From Astropecten irregularis (Eukaryota > Echinodermata > Asteroidea > Paxillosida > Astropectinidae): a DNA stretch of 64,000 nucleotides. Below, in pieces: positions 24,101 through 33,803 of this stretch. The notes below the pieces were generated by a model. It had not been told where the DNA came from, made no database searches, and was given only the letters and a program-made list of their open reading frames with translations. The stretch is from NCBI GenBank assembly GCA_963971285.1, contig OZ020258.1:6902614-6966613 (forward strand). The letters run 5' to 3'. The translations under genes and the position numbers were made by a program. The first letter of the stretch is position 1; each line of letters opens with the position of its first letter.

Positions 24101-27100
24101 CAGATCACTGTGGAATGTTGGAGTACATAAAGATTTTTTTTCTCTCCCCAGTGTGTTATGAACTTCTAGGCACTTGGGGTATAACATGTTTCGAGTTACA
24201 TCAAACATTGATGATTTATATTAAAAATAAGACCAACAAGTTTGGTATTTTGTTTCAAGAAATATCCAGGGTAAAAAAAAAAATATATTCTCTTTACATT
24301 AAGTGTAACTGACATAGGTAGAACAACAGAGGGCGCACTGAAACATGGCTCAGCAGTCAGCAACCAATCATACGCGCGGATGATGGTTGCACCCAAGTAA
24401 ATAAACTCCCATAAAACAACAGTGATAATTCCTAATACTTCAAAAATCATTTAAAAATACTCAGAACTCGCACAGGTGTTCAAGTTGCACAGAAAAATGA
24501 TGATGAACATGTCATCTTTCATTTTCTTTTCATTTTTATATGGTGGGTTGACCATTGAATTTTTGAGATAGTACTCATTCTCAGCTGACCACCCATAAAA
24601 CAAGGTAAACGGGATCACTCCAGTCAAAAAAGCCATTAAAAAAACATCCCTCTGCAAAGCGGCTGAAATAGACCCACTTTCTCACCCAATTGCATCACAA
24701 ATGGTAAAAAAATGGTAGCCCAGAGTTCAGGCAGGAGGTCCAGTGCCATATTTCTTCAATCCCTCAGTTTCATAGCTGTCAGAACCCTCTCATTTATAAT
24801 AAACTGAGTGCTAACTTTTAGTAATGAGCTCGGCGGACGGATTTAAGGACTATTTACTTGGGTGCACCCTAATGAAGTCAACATTTTGACTCAAAGATTT
24901 AACGTCTGTAATTTTTAGACCGAGATTTGGTTGAAGAAAAGTCAATGTAGATGCAAGAGTTGTCTGCATTTTCAAAAGATCGAAATTCGTCGTGAGAAAA
25001 TTTCTAACTCACAAAATGATTTGAGTATTATAACTATTCAAAAAGTAACATTTAGGCCCTATATGGTTTATCCCATTTGTCTGTAAGTTATACGTAAATC
25101 AGTGAACATTTCTGTTGTGGTTTCTTACCAAAGTATGATACTACCTTTAAGTTCAAGGACAATTTTACAGGGGTACAAGATTGACACTATGTTCGTTTCA
25201 CATTTGTCGAAGTTTCACTTGAATCATGCATGGCCTACAGTTCTAAATCATTCAGCGATACAAAACAAACCTATTGGATAACGACTTCGTAGTTATCAGT
25301 ACCAAGTGTGATTTATTGTGGTCACGGGACTATGTTGCTTCACATTTTATAGCAAATGTTGCTTTTAGTTTTTGCTTTGTTACCCTATTTCATCTTGGAT
25401 TCTACACATCCCTTCTGATAGCCCGTCTTTATTTTGGCGACTCCTCCCTATTGTTATGACTCAGCGGGACTGGAAACCATGGAAATGGGATTGCGAGATC
25501 TTGAACTTGGTGCTCGGTCACTGTCCAAATTTGGAGGTTGTTTTTGAAACTCCAAGAGTTTGATCCGGGACACAAAAAATAAAACCTGAATCCGTGGGAG
25601 AGCCGAAACTGAGAGTCAACGCCGGAGTGAACAAACAAGTTTTGTTTTTCGATTGAGTTCACTAAAACTTTTAAATATAAACTACTTGACCAAAGAAGAA
25701 TAAGAAGATTGTTATTGAAAACGAGCCCTTAGAGAGATACAACGTGTTGACAAAACAACTTTTCTCGGTAGAATTTGGGGAAATCCCCAAAGATAGCCTA
25801 CTGGGTCGAAAACAATAAATGGGGATATAGACAAAGATGAAAGTATATAGGATAAAGGGGGACATTCATAGTCAAAGTTATTCACCAGCAAAACAAAAAA
25901 ACAACAGTTATCATTTTCTCGTATTGTTGATTTGCAGACATGTAGGTTAATAACCCAACCACTTTACTGAATGATGTCAATTGCGTTCGAAGAAGGGAAG
26001 TTTGGCCTATTGTAAACAAAACACATAACAGAATGACGTAAACCAACATGGCGCCGAAATGCATTGGTTAAATCTGCGCCAACTTTTCACACGCTGCGCT
26101 GCGATCGTGACAATTTCACGAACTCTTCTTCTGATGCCAAGCCGTGACTTACGCAACAAATTGCGACCTAAATTATTGCGTGATCATTTTCAGATGATCT
26201 CAGTTGTGGAACGGCGATTGGAAATGATATAATCTACCTGCAAATTTTGACTGTCTTTATTTCCCGCCTAAACTAGGCTGATAAGCACAATATCGTCTGC
26301 TGATTCCTAGCCATGGGCGTAGATCCCGGGGGGGGGGGGGGGGGCTAGGGGAGTTGCACCCCCCCCCAGGTTTTCACTTTTTATATATAAAAAATGATTT
26401 TTGTGCACAAACGTATATGGAAGTACGACCCAGCTACACGATCAACCCCCCAGGTCTGAGGACGTGTCTTCACTACTGTTCCTAGCAATGTTAACACCAC
26501 TGCCTTCTAAAGTTATAAATCGGTCACGCAATATTTTTGTGACGAAAGAAATGCACTTTGGGCCACCGAAACCTAAGGCAACATACATGCAGAACAGCTG
26601 TGGACATGTGCAAAAAAGGATGTGGGCGACATAATAGTCTCCTTTGCTCGTTTCAACTGCTTTTAGGGACCAAATGAGATCAAAAGATACCCATTATGTC
26701 ACGTGATGGTATGGAAACATTGGTCGCGCAATACTATTGGAACAACAACGACAACAAGGTTGATGTAGGTCTAAGACAGTCTGATATTAGACTGGCCTAT
26801 GAGACATGGGTTCGATTTCACGAAGCCCTACGATCGATCGTAACTCGAGTTACAAAGGATAACCCACCGTATTCTACGTAGGGCTGCAATGCATCATAAG
26901 TCCTACGATTGATAGTAAGTTACGATGAGTTTGGTGAAATCAACCCCATGCAGGGGTCGATATCACAACTCATCGTAACTTACTATCAATCGTAGGACTT
27001 ATGATGCATTGCATGCAGTCCTATGTAGAATAGGTCCCATATGATGGCCTATCCTTCCTATAAACTCGTGATACAATCGATCGTATAATAGGGCTTCGTG

Positions 27101-29005
27101 AAATCGACACCGGGCGACTTGCCTGGTCGTTTATTTTTGGTGATGTTCGGTTACACCTGATACGGTAAATAATAAGTTGTTTGACAAGGGGTGAACTCAC
27201 CCTAATTCGTGAATGTTAACTCTCTCGGCTACTTCAGGCTGGATGAGGCACACTTTACTTTCGCAGTCGAAACCGTAGAAGCCATACAGGAGCTTCTTGC
27301 AGTGGCTGTGGAAGGAGTGAAATTGTTAAACTGCAACTATAAGAAAGAAAAATCAGTAACAAAAATCTCCAAAGGTGACTAAATATATCTACCAAAGAGC
27401 TAGAAAAGGTGTCTGAAATAAAACTAGACTGAGCTGGGTCTCATTGAGGGTCATGATGAAGCCCTTGCTTGATTTAAAAGGACAAGAGAGCTAGGGAGGA
27501 GAGAATGCGATCCAGAGCTTCTCCTTACCAGAGGTTGCAGTTGATCTTGATGGATTGGCCTTCCTCGATGTCCTTGCCGTCATGACAGCAGGTGCCTGAT
27601 GGGAGGGAGGAAGAGGTGTGAGGTTAAAGCAGAGAAGGCAAGACTGCCAGGAATCCCTCCAATGTCTTCCAGTTTCACAACAAGGAACACATTCCAATAA
27701 CCTATAGTATGACAGCATCTGACATAAAGGTTGATTTGGACAGCGAATCTGGGCATTTTGATTTTTCTTGTGAACTACATGAGCGTTAGGGATGCCTTCA
27801 AGAGAAAAACTTGGTACTTGGAACTTGGTGAAATCTCTCCTTCAGCTCCCAGGCTTCTCTTCATTACTTTAATGAATGGAATGATAGGTGGTGGACTCTG
27901 GTTGAGTGGCTTCAGAGGTGGTAGGATAGGTCGTGGAAGAGCTGTGTAGGATTGTGGAAGGGTTGATGAGTGGTTTGTGGAGATGTGGGAGATTGCTCAG
28001 GGGTAGGGTATTGGTTGAAGGGGGAATGGGGTAGGTTGTGGAGAGGAAGTGGAAGTTGCGGAGAGGTAAGCTATGTTGGAGAGATGCAAGGTAGGTGGTG
28101 GAGGGTAGAGTGGATTATCAATGGGTAAGATAGGATGTAAGAGGAAGAAGGGCTTGCTGCAGTTATAGGATTGTACAGAGAGTTGGTCGTGGATGTCAGG
28201 GTAGGTTATGGAGCGGAGGTTGCGGAGGGGAGTGGAAGATTGGTGCAGCGATATGGTGAGCTGCGGAGAGGTAGTGGATTGTGGAATGGTAGGTTAGGTC
28301 TTGGTTGGGTAGGACAAATGTGGAGGAGGATGGCTTCTGGAGAATGCTGAAGCTATTCTCAATGCTCGGCTCAGGGGCAAGCTCCGGCTTTGTCTCTGAC
28401 ATCCATATGCTGAAAGTATAGGTTGTGCTTTTTCATCGAAGCTGAAGCTCTGTTTTCCTTTTCAAATCAGAGAATCTACTTCAAAACCGCAGCCAATAGT
28501 CTCTATTTTGATACATTTTAGAATGGATTCGTAAAATGATTCGTGCTTTGAGAAAAAAGGCCCCGTCTGTACTGCTGGTTAATGCAGCGCCATAGAGGGG
28601 TACATTTTACAGACGTTTGTGGAAGGTTGTGGGATACTCGGGTATGATTTGGAGGATAGGGTATAGGTCTTATACCAGCTATAACCCTCATCATTGCGTT
28701 GAACCATCTTCTAACCATACCCTACCTCTCTCGATGGGCACGGGCGGCTCGATGCCCAGACAGAACCCCCAGAAGTCCGGGCAGCAATCGGTCTGCGTCC
28801 GGTTGCAGAACTGGTCGCAGTAGCAGCGCGTGTTGGGCACCAGGGCCGGGTACGGCATGTGGCACTCGTCATCCCTGCCCGGGCAGCACTCTATCTCCTG
28901 ACAGTAACGAGCCGTAGAGGGCGCTATACATAGCAACAGCAGGATCAGGAGGATGGGCAGGAGGAGGAGCTGGAACTGAATCCACTGGGAGCTTCCGGGT
29001 TTCAT
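14966..29005 (-). CDS. TINAGL1: Tubulointerstitial nephritis antigen-like protein (TINAGL1/TINAG family), complete nine-exon gene
   Basis: Secreted matrix glycoprotein of the TINAG/TINAGL1 family (basement membrane in vertebrates). Exons: 29005-28726, 27595-27529, 27305-27201, 22034-21799, 19591-19441, 18905-18740, 17881-17836, 16352-16192, 15118-14966. All introns are GT/AG and the frame is kept throughout: 1365 bases, 454 residues (human TINAGL1 is 467). Residues 1-33 are a Leu-rich signal peptide. 35-82 are a somatomedin B-like domain (C35, C40, C41, C48, C61, C63, C67, C74, C75, C82) with an N-glycosylation sequon at N68. 94-135 are a Cys-rich linker. From about 152 to the end is the papain-like domain: [55 protein letters not shown] and [15 protein letters not shown]. 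The catalytic Cys is Ser223; His384 and Asn408 remain. Loss of the nucleophile is a family trait, so it is predicted inactive as a protease. TINAG versus TINAGL1 orthology is not resolvable here. Confidence 0.95.
15182..15361. mobile_element. MITE family C copy 2 (short subfamily)
   Basis: Ends cctgggtccaattttatgc and gtatgaaattggcccctgg. Contains gatcaaggaagacttttcat, as at 61917. It begins 62 bp from the exon 9 acceptor. Confidence 0.75.
16017..16171. mobile_element. MITE family D copy 1, 20 bp from an exon donor
   Basis: From ggccggtccatttcac to gatatcgacccc, with the core words TACGATCGATCGTAACTCGA and AAGTTACGATGAGTTTGGTG. Lies just inside the intron after TINAGL exon 8. Confidence 0.85.
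16192..16352 (-). CDS. TINAGL1: TINAGL exon 8: active-site His region
   Basis: Residues 351 (split) to 404: [15 protein letters not shown], a Lys/Ala-rich loop, then [11 protein letters not shown] with His384 and KYW. Acceptor gacacag. Donor gtcagt at 16191; a family D MITE ends 20 bp beyond it. Confidence 0.94.
16400..17572. repeat. 41-bp minisatellite, about 28 copies, in TINAGL intron 7
   Basis: Unit reads TTCTAGAGACAACTTCTCAC then CGGTTCTTTTCAGAACCACAC. The period is 41 bp, measured at 16463, 16504 and 16545. Each unit has a short palindrome GGTTCT-TTTC-AGAACC. Variants (AC/AT before CGG; GAGACA/GAGATA) recur in blocks, implying block duplication. The last copies are degenerate. Confidence 0.95.
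17705..17796. mobile_element. Fragment of MITE family A
   Basis: Only the end ctcacagatgactgttactg through ccaaagtatgac is present. It stops about 40 bp from the exon 7 donor. Confidence 0.7.
17836..17881 (-). CDS. TINAGL1: TINAGL exon 7 (46 bp)
   Basis: Residues 336-350, [15 protein letters not shown], matching the conserved E-I-x-x-x-x-x-NGPVQ segment of papain-fold proteins. Acceptor ccaactag, donor gtaaga. Confidence 0.92.
18109..18352. mobile_element. MITE family C copy 3
   Basis: Ends cagggcaaatttcatagagc and gctctatgaaattggcccct. The interior is the reverse complement of the copy at 61917. Confidence 0.85.
18464..18690. mobile_element. MITE family C copy 4
   Basis: Left end CCTGGGGCCAATTTCACG; the right end is degenerate (ccacgaaattggctgctg). 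Ends about 50 bp from the exon 6 donor. Confidence 0.8.
18740..18905 (-). CDS. TINAGL1: TINAGL exon 6
   Basis: Completes G280, then residues 281-335: [12 protein letters not shown], a Cys-containing loop ([12 protein letters not shown]) and PPYRISRN. Acceptor ctcttgcag, donor gtgagt, phase 0. Confidence 0.93.
19277..19420. mobile_element. MITE family D copy 2, 20 bp from an exon donor
   Basis: GGGGTCGATTTCAAGAAGCC to tacgatgagtttggtga; the last ten or so bases of the right end are missing. Lies just inside the intron after TINAGL exon 5. Confidence 0.82.
19441..19591 (-). CDS. TINAGL1: TINAGL exon 5
   Basis: Residues 230 (split) to 279: [39 protein letters not shown]. The true frame differs from the longest open frame on this strand here. 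Acceptor ccaatcag, donor gtaagt at 19440. Confidence 0.94.
20002..20239. mobile_element. MITE family C copy 5
   Basis: CCTGGGGCAAATTTCACAG to tccatgaaactggcccctga, with gaccatgaatatcgaatgga inside. Confidence 0.85.
20988..21349. mobile_element. MITE family B copy 3
   Basis: From aaagtacaggatcggtaaca to ttaccaatcctgtattatga then ctTTAA. The interior word cagattgacataataacttt is related to family A. Confidence 0.8.
21404..21757. mobile_element. MITE family A copy 3
   Basis: TTAA then aggaagtatcatactttggt, to accaaagtatgatattacct. Carries GATCTTTTAAAAGATC. Ends 42 bp from the exon 4 donor. Confidence 0.88.
21799..22034 (-). CDS. TINAGL1: TINAGL exon 4: start of papain-like domain, Ser at catalytic position
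   Basis: Residues 151 (split) to 229. Contains [24 protein letters not shown] and [10 protein letters not shown], where the peptidase Cys is Ser223. Acceptor ttatcttag, donor gtaagt at 21798. Intron 3 above it is 5.2 kb. Confidence 0.95.
22416..22556. mobile_element. MITE family D copy 3
   Basis: gggtcgatttcaccaaactc to catgaaatccacccc, with GAGTTACGATCGATCGTA near the right end. Confidence 0.85.
22640..22860. repeat. Palindromic pair of tRNA-derived SINE heads
   Basis: Arms from aattgactggagtgggattc (22678) to cccactccagtcaatt (22802) face each other. The right half reads GGTTCGAGTCCC, a B box, and then the SINE tail (caacgacttcaaattaacca). Same family as 2452 and 2786. Confidence 0.7.
23290..23653. 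mobile_element. MITE family A copy 4
   Basis: TTAA then aggtaatatcatactttggt, to accaaagtatgatactacct then TTAA. Opposite orientation to copy 1. Confidence 0.88.
24385..24869. mobile_element. MITE family E copy 2
   Basis: GGTTGCACCCAAGTAAATAA to TATTTACTTGGGTGCACCC. Aligns along its length with the copy at 9279. Confidence 0.88.
25080..25150. mobile_element. Right-end fragment of MITE family A
   Basis: tctgtaagttatacgtaaat through ccaaagtatgatactacctt; the rest is absent. Confidence 0.75.
25160..26800. other. TINAGL intron 3 interior, no exon
   Basis: Nothing coding recognised. A run of 18-20 G at about 26329-26345 is followed within 20 bases by a C run at 26358-26368, a likely assembly-difficult and G-quadruplex-prone site. 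Confidence 0.5.
26808..26947. mobile_element. MITE family D copy 4
   Basis: gggttcgatttcacgaagcc to ggtgaaatcaacccc. Followed after five bases by copy 5 in the opposite orientation. Confidence 0.88.
26953..27112. mobile_element. MITE family D copy 5, inverted relative to copy 4
   Basis: ggggtcgatatcacaactca to cgtgaaatcgacaccg. Ends about 90 bp from the exon 3 donor. Confidence 0.85.
27201..27305 (-). CDS. TINAGL1: TINAGL exon 3: Cys-rich linker to pro-region
   Basis: Residues 116 (split) to 150. It begins [19 protein letters not shown] and ends VNIHEL. Acceptor cttccacag, donor gtgagt at 27200. Confidence 0.92.
27529..27595 (-). CDS. TINAGL1: TINAGL exon 2: Cys-rich linker
   Basis: Completes G94, then [13 protein letters not shown] and INCNL, plus two bases of C116. 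Acceptor ctcccatcag, donor gtaagg. Only 67 bp, so too short to stand out as an open frame. Confidence 0.9.
27898..28290. repeat. Degenerate G-rich minisatellite in TINAGL intron 1
   Basis: Irregular recurrence of GGTTGTGGAGAGG, GGTAGGTGGTGGAGG and GTTGCGGAGAGGTA. There is no fixed period and it is strongly purine-biased on the plus strand. Confidence 0.6.
28726..29005 (-). CDS. TINAGL1: TINAGL exon 1: signal peptide and somatomedin B-like domain
   Basis: Residues 1-93 plus one base. The ATG at 29005 precedes a Leu-rich hydrophobic stretch and ten spaced cysteines. Donor gtaggg at 28725. The frame reads on past the donor, but the next exon joins cleanly. Confidence 0.93.
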
Positions 29006-30276
29006 TTTGATTCGTCTGAGTTTGGGTATTTTTTGGTTTGTCTTTCTTTATTTCGTTTGATTTGAAATAAAGCCACTTGTTTGGGTGGATGGGAAGTTAT
29101 TGACAGAAGGATCACATCGGTTTCTTGGTCTGCCACATCTGTGAAAAATAAGACACATACAACAACAAAGAATTATTAATCAATAAGTACAAACATGAAC
29201 TATGAAACATTTATCTTATATTTATATCTGTTGTATGTTGTTGTTTTTTGTTAAAGTTTTTACTTTGCATTGCCAAGAGATATTCAAAAATACGACTTGA
29301 GGTATGGTTTCTTGTAGTTTCTCTCCGTTGTTAAATGAGCAGAACGATGCAAGCTGGTTATGGAACGTAGTGTACGATCATCCTAACACAACAAAAGTAA
29401 ACATGGATCAAACTCCATCCATTTGAAGTTTCCGTCCGGGCCAAAAAACATCAACCAACTTGTCCACTTAGATTTGTCAAATAGGACAGATGGGCAACTG
29501 TAATTATATAAAATCCGCAGGAGAACAGTTTGACTTTGAGGTACATTTTGTACGGTAGTGTTGACGAGTGATCCCTCAATATTGAGGTTATCGAGTTCAA
29601 CGTGAGAAGCAGTCGAGCGGGCTTCACAGAGAACACACGAGAACAGTTTGAGAAATATTTTTACGTTAGAGTTGGCAATACTTCCTAAATATTGAGGCCA
29701 TAGAGCTCAAACCTGTGCAAAACTTTAGCAGCATGCAGGAGTTCCCTACAGGATGGTACCAGATTTGCCACACATTTGGCACCGTTAAATGCGGTTAGCA
29801 CTTGGACTGACTATCACAAACCTAAGTAACCACGTGTTGACTTTATTCAGACTCTCCCCTCGGAAAACGGATATATGCCCAACGATCTTGGACTCGAGTG
29901 CGCGTCGGACAATACACGGTTCGGTATTTACAAAGCAAGTAGGGTAGGCCTAACGCCGTGAGTCTATGGGCAACACATGCCAATGACTTCACCCGTCACA
30001 CAATGCTATCACGTCCTAAATCTTCGGAGTCTCCTTAACATACTTTTGGGTGTAAATTCCTAGGCGCAGCTGCAAAAAAAAAAGAAACAAGAAAGGTCGC
30101 CTACACTCGCTTTAATGGCCACTGCACTGGGTTTACCAGTGACGTCACTAGTGACGTCAGTGGGTTTTTAGTGAAAAGAAAGGGAGAAGAAAAAGATGAA
30201 TGGAAGAAAAAAGATGTCTCAAAAGGTAAAAGTTAAACAGTTCAATTGGGACGTTGAGGGCGTGTGAGGGACATCG
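29006..30276 (-). other. TINAGL 5' flank
   Basis: Upstream of the TINAGL ATG. No TATA box at a convincing distance and no exon recognised. Contains GTGACGTCA words at 30140-30160 (CRE-like, twice within 16 bases) far from the gene. Confidence 0.4.
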
Positions 30277-30523
30277 CCTGGGGCCAATTTCATAGAGCTG
30301 CTTAGCACAAAAATTTGCTAAGCACGACATTTCTCACTTAACGAAAACAGGGTTAACAATCAAATTTCCATGTGTTGTGTATCACTCGTGATTGTTCTTT
30401 GGCTGTTGTTCGCTAACCATGAATATCAAATGGAATTTTTAATGGTGATTTCTTTTATTGAGCAACAATGTTTTGTGCTAAGCAAATTTTTGTGGTAAGC
30501 AGCTCTATGAAATTGGCCCCTGG
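30277..30523. mobile_element. MITE family C copy 6
   Basis: CCTGGGGCCAATTTCATAGA to TCTATGAAATTGGCCCCTGG. Full length with near-perfect ends. Confidence 0.92.
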
Positions 30524-30947
30524 TATTGCTGCCCACGAATGGGATGGGCTTAACTCCCTCCGTCTACCCAAAGTACTCGAACAGGTATGCACACAATGCT
30601 AATAGTTAAATCCTATAACTGACACTTCAGATTTCTTCTTGATCCTGGGGCCAAGGAAGATATTTTAAGTATTGTTATGCCAGGTTGTCGAAAATCGGGC
30701 AAAACAAGATCAAAGAGCACCACCTATGCCAATCACAACAACGGACGAATCGTTACGTGCGAGGTGGCAAGCGTGGTCGATCGCCAGTATACCGTGGCCT
30801 CGGGTTCTTCACTGGGTCATGGTGAGGCGAGCGACACGCTGCTGACTTGGTTCTTCACCGTGCTCAGCGAAAAGGGAAGGAGGGTGAATAGATGCTGCAG
30901 GGGTTGTCTTGGGATGAATAGGAAGGGCAGGAGATGGAGACCTCTGC

Positions 30948-31331
30948 TACGGAGCTCTAGAGGTGCCAACCGACTTGTTGAGATCCTGAGATTTTAAGAA
31001 GTCGTCATCCCGTAATAAATTATCTCAGGATGTCGTCATCTTCATTTTAAGAAGTCGTCATCCCTTGATAAATTATCTCAGGATGTCGTCATCTTGATTT
31101 TATAATGTCGTCATCCCGTGATAAATTATCTCAGGATGTCGTCATTTTGATTTTAGGATGTCGTCATCCCGTGATAAATTATCTCAGGATGTCGTCATTT
31201 TGATTTTAGGATGTCGTCATCCCGTGATAAATTATCTCAGGATGTCGTCATTTTGCACATAATATGTCGTCATCCCGAGATAATTTATCTCAGGATCTCA
31301 AGAAGTCAGATGGCACCTATAGAGCTCCGTA
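30948..31331. mobile_element. Inverted-repeat element carrying six 53-bp tandem units (family K)
   Basis: Arms of about 45 bp: TACGGAGCTCTAGAGGTGCC...TTGAGATCCTGAGAT on the left and ATCTCAGGATCTCAA...GGCACCTATAGAGCTCCGTA on the right, imperfect. Between them GTCGTCATCC recurs at 31001, 31054, 31107, 31160, 31213 and 31266, exactly every 53 bases. Each unit also holds TAAATTATCTCAGGAT. Confidence 0.9.
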
Positions 31332-31649
31332 CTCTGTAGAAAAGATGCTGCTTTTAAAACCTGTAGGCCTATTTGAAGCATATCGCACTCTGAAAGATCA
31401 GCAACACGAACGCGCTCGTTTAAAAATCATACACGGAACATTCCTAGCATAAGTCAACGAGGATAAATCATACACTAAATCTATTTCACAGGAAAATGTC
31501 GACGATTGAATTGCCAATGGCTGGCCGCACTCGTCGTGTCTCCTTTACTTAAAGTAGACATCGATTGTGTGCGATTTATGGACGAGAAATGTAGGTCCGG
31601 ATTCTGGTCAGCCATATTGTTTTCCGTTTATATGCCACCTGCGACTATA

Positions 31650-32005
31650 AAAGGTAGTATCATACTTTGGTTTTTGTCCAAGAAATACAGAGTCATGGGC
31701 AAACATATCAAGAAAAATACAGTAACAGTCATCTGAGAAAATTTCAGTCCCATACGGTGCCCACTTTTTGAGAAAGTGGTGAAAAACTGCCACAGTATTT
31801 CAGTAAGTCTTTTCTTTTATTTTTGATCTTTTAAAAGATCAAACAGATTTTCGGTCGTTGTTTTACTCATTTATGGATAAATACACCATTTCAGGCGGAA
31901 ACATTTTAACAGTATGTTTCTATCACCACCATCTTCATACCCTGTAAGTTATATGTAAATCTGTGAACATTTCTGTTTTGGTTTCTTACCAAAGTACTAC
32001 CTTTA
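31650..32005. mobile_element. MITE family A copy 6
   Basis: aaaggtagtatcatactttg to accaaagtactacctttaa, with the GATCTTTTAAAAGATC core. Confidence 0.88.
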
Positions 32006-32502
32006 AAAGCAGTGTCAGTAACTCGGTAAATATTACTTCTGTCGATGAGCATGTCTATATAATAAAGCTCAGGTAATGTGGTACTTTTAGTACACACTTG
32101 GCATGTAATTGACAGATGTCAGTCTTAGGAGTCTAGATCTAAGACCGATCAGCCAAAGGGGGAAAATACAATTCGGGAAAAATAGAAAAAAGGTTTGGAA
32201 TAAATCCGTTTTAAGCCTTGTACCTGCAGGCACGGTACAGATCTTTCTGTCTAGGAGTGAAGGTTTTATCACATTTTTCCTGTTGCCATTTCTTTAATAG
32301 CCTAGCTGATTTTACAACTAACAATATCTATTGTTATATTGTACTATAGTTAACTTTTCATTCCACTATAAGAACGTTGGGCATATTATTTAGCAAATGC
32401 ATGCAAAACTGGTCTGTTTTAGTCCCAAATGTTGGGTTTGAAGTCAACATTTTCACAACGAATGGGCAGCTATACCTCTCATGAATACTGTAGACAGTAC
32501 TT

Positions 32503-32550
32503 TGGTCGATTTCACCAAACTCATCGTTTTACTGTCAATCGTGTAATGTG
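32503..32550. mobile_element. Truncated MITE family D end
   Basis: ggtcgatttcaccaaactca and actgtcaatcgtgtaatg only. Confidence 0.6.
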
Positions 32551-33007
32551 CTCCATGGGGACCCCCAAAACTAGGTCCCAAAAGTTACATTTGATCAAAC
32601 GAACAAGGTACCATTTGAAATCAATTTCAAATGAACAGGTACAACACACAAAGTATGGAATAGTCAATAATGCATGCAACCCATGCGATTTTTTGCTGCA
32701 ACGGCCCAGCAGACGTCTCCAGCCCCCCCCCCCACAAAAAAAAACATAAATCATAAAAAAATATTGCTTCAAAAATGCCCGAAGTCAAGTCAAAACACTC
32801 ATAAAACCACATGCCGGCTTCTATACATAGTCATGTCAAAGATGAACAAGTGGTACTACAGTGGTACTTACGAATATTTTTGGGGTTGGAATTTCAACAA
32901 ATTTGTCGCACGTCAGTTCGAACATGGAGCTATAAAACAGATCTCCATGGTTCGAACATGTAGAGAATTGTTGAAGGCTCAATACGTTTGTGCACTCTTA
33001 AAAAATC

Positions 33008-33263
33008 CCCACCCGCTTTAGCAATGAGCCCGTGTACAAACCATATTACGAAGTCTGGGAACTTGACCGCATGTAACTGACTATGCCAAACGACTGTTCC
33101 TGTCACGCTTATAGGAAAGCCCGCAGAGTCTGCATTGACAAAAATGAGTTGTGTCATGAAACGGTCATTGATTATGTTTGGCATAGTCAGTAACATGCGG
33201 TCAAGTTCCCAGACTTCGCGCATAGGTTTGTGCATGGGACCATTGCTAAAGCGCGTGAGGATT
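33008..33263. mobile_element. Inverted-repeat element family J copy 1
   Basis: Ends CCCGCTTTAGCAATGAGCCC and GGGACCATTGCTAAAGCGCG. The interior also pairs (tgaccgcatgtaactgacta with tagtcagtaacatgcggtca). A second copy is at 60757. Confidence 0.85.
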
Positions 33264-33557
33264 TGTTTTCAGTGTACAAGGGTGCAGACCAATATTAAAT
33301 AATTTCCCATAAGCTCCCACGCAAAATGGCCAATTAAAAAAAAAAACCAATTACAAATACTCGCAAGTTTCTGAGGCAATCGACCAATACGGCCAAAGTA
33401 CTTACCCAGTTGATAGCCGTTGTACAAATTGTTTCGGATTTTAAATGGCTTCATTGCTTGTAAATCCCAGAGGTCGAAAAACCCATTAAGTCTACTCACA
33501 ACTTACATGCCACACTTCTATATCCTTCTATACCAAGCCTAACATTTAAAACTTCAT

Positions 33558-33803
33558 CTGGGGCCAATTTCATAGAGCTGCTTAGCACGAACATTTGCTA
33601 AGCATGACATTTCTGTCTTAATAAAAACAGGGTTAACAACCAAATTTCCACGTGTTGTGTATCACTTGTGATTTGTTCTTTGGCTGTTGTTCGCTGACCA
33701 TGAATATCAAATCGAATTTGCAATGGTGGTTTGTTTTATTGGGCGAGATATTTTTGTGCTGAGCAAATTTGTCTGCTTAGCAGCTCTATGAAATTGGCCC
33801 CTG
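33558..33803. mobile_element. MITE family C copy 7
   Basis: CTGGGGCCAATTTCATAGAG to CTCTATGAAATTGGCCCCTG, full length. Confidence 0.92.

Noticed and set aside
30677..30997. 106-codon open frame on plus (SKSTTYANHNNGRIVTCEVA...)
   Set aside because: Composition is coding-like, but no domain, promoter or clear splice pattern is seen and it runs into the family K element. Kept as unproven.
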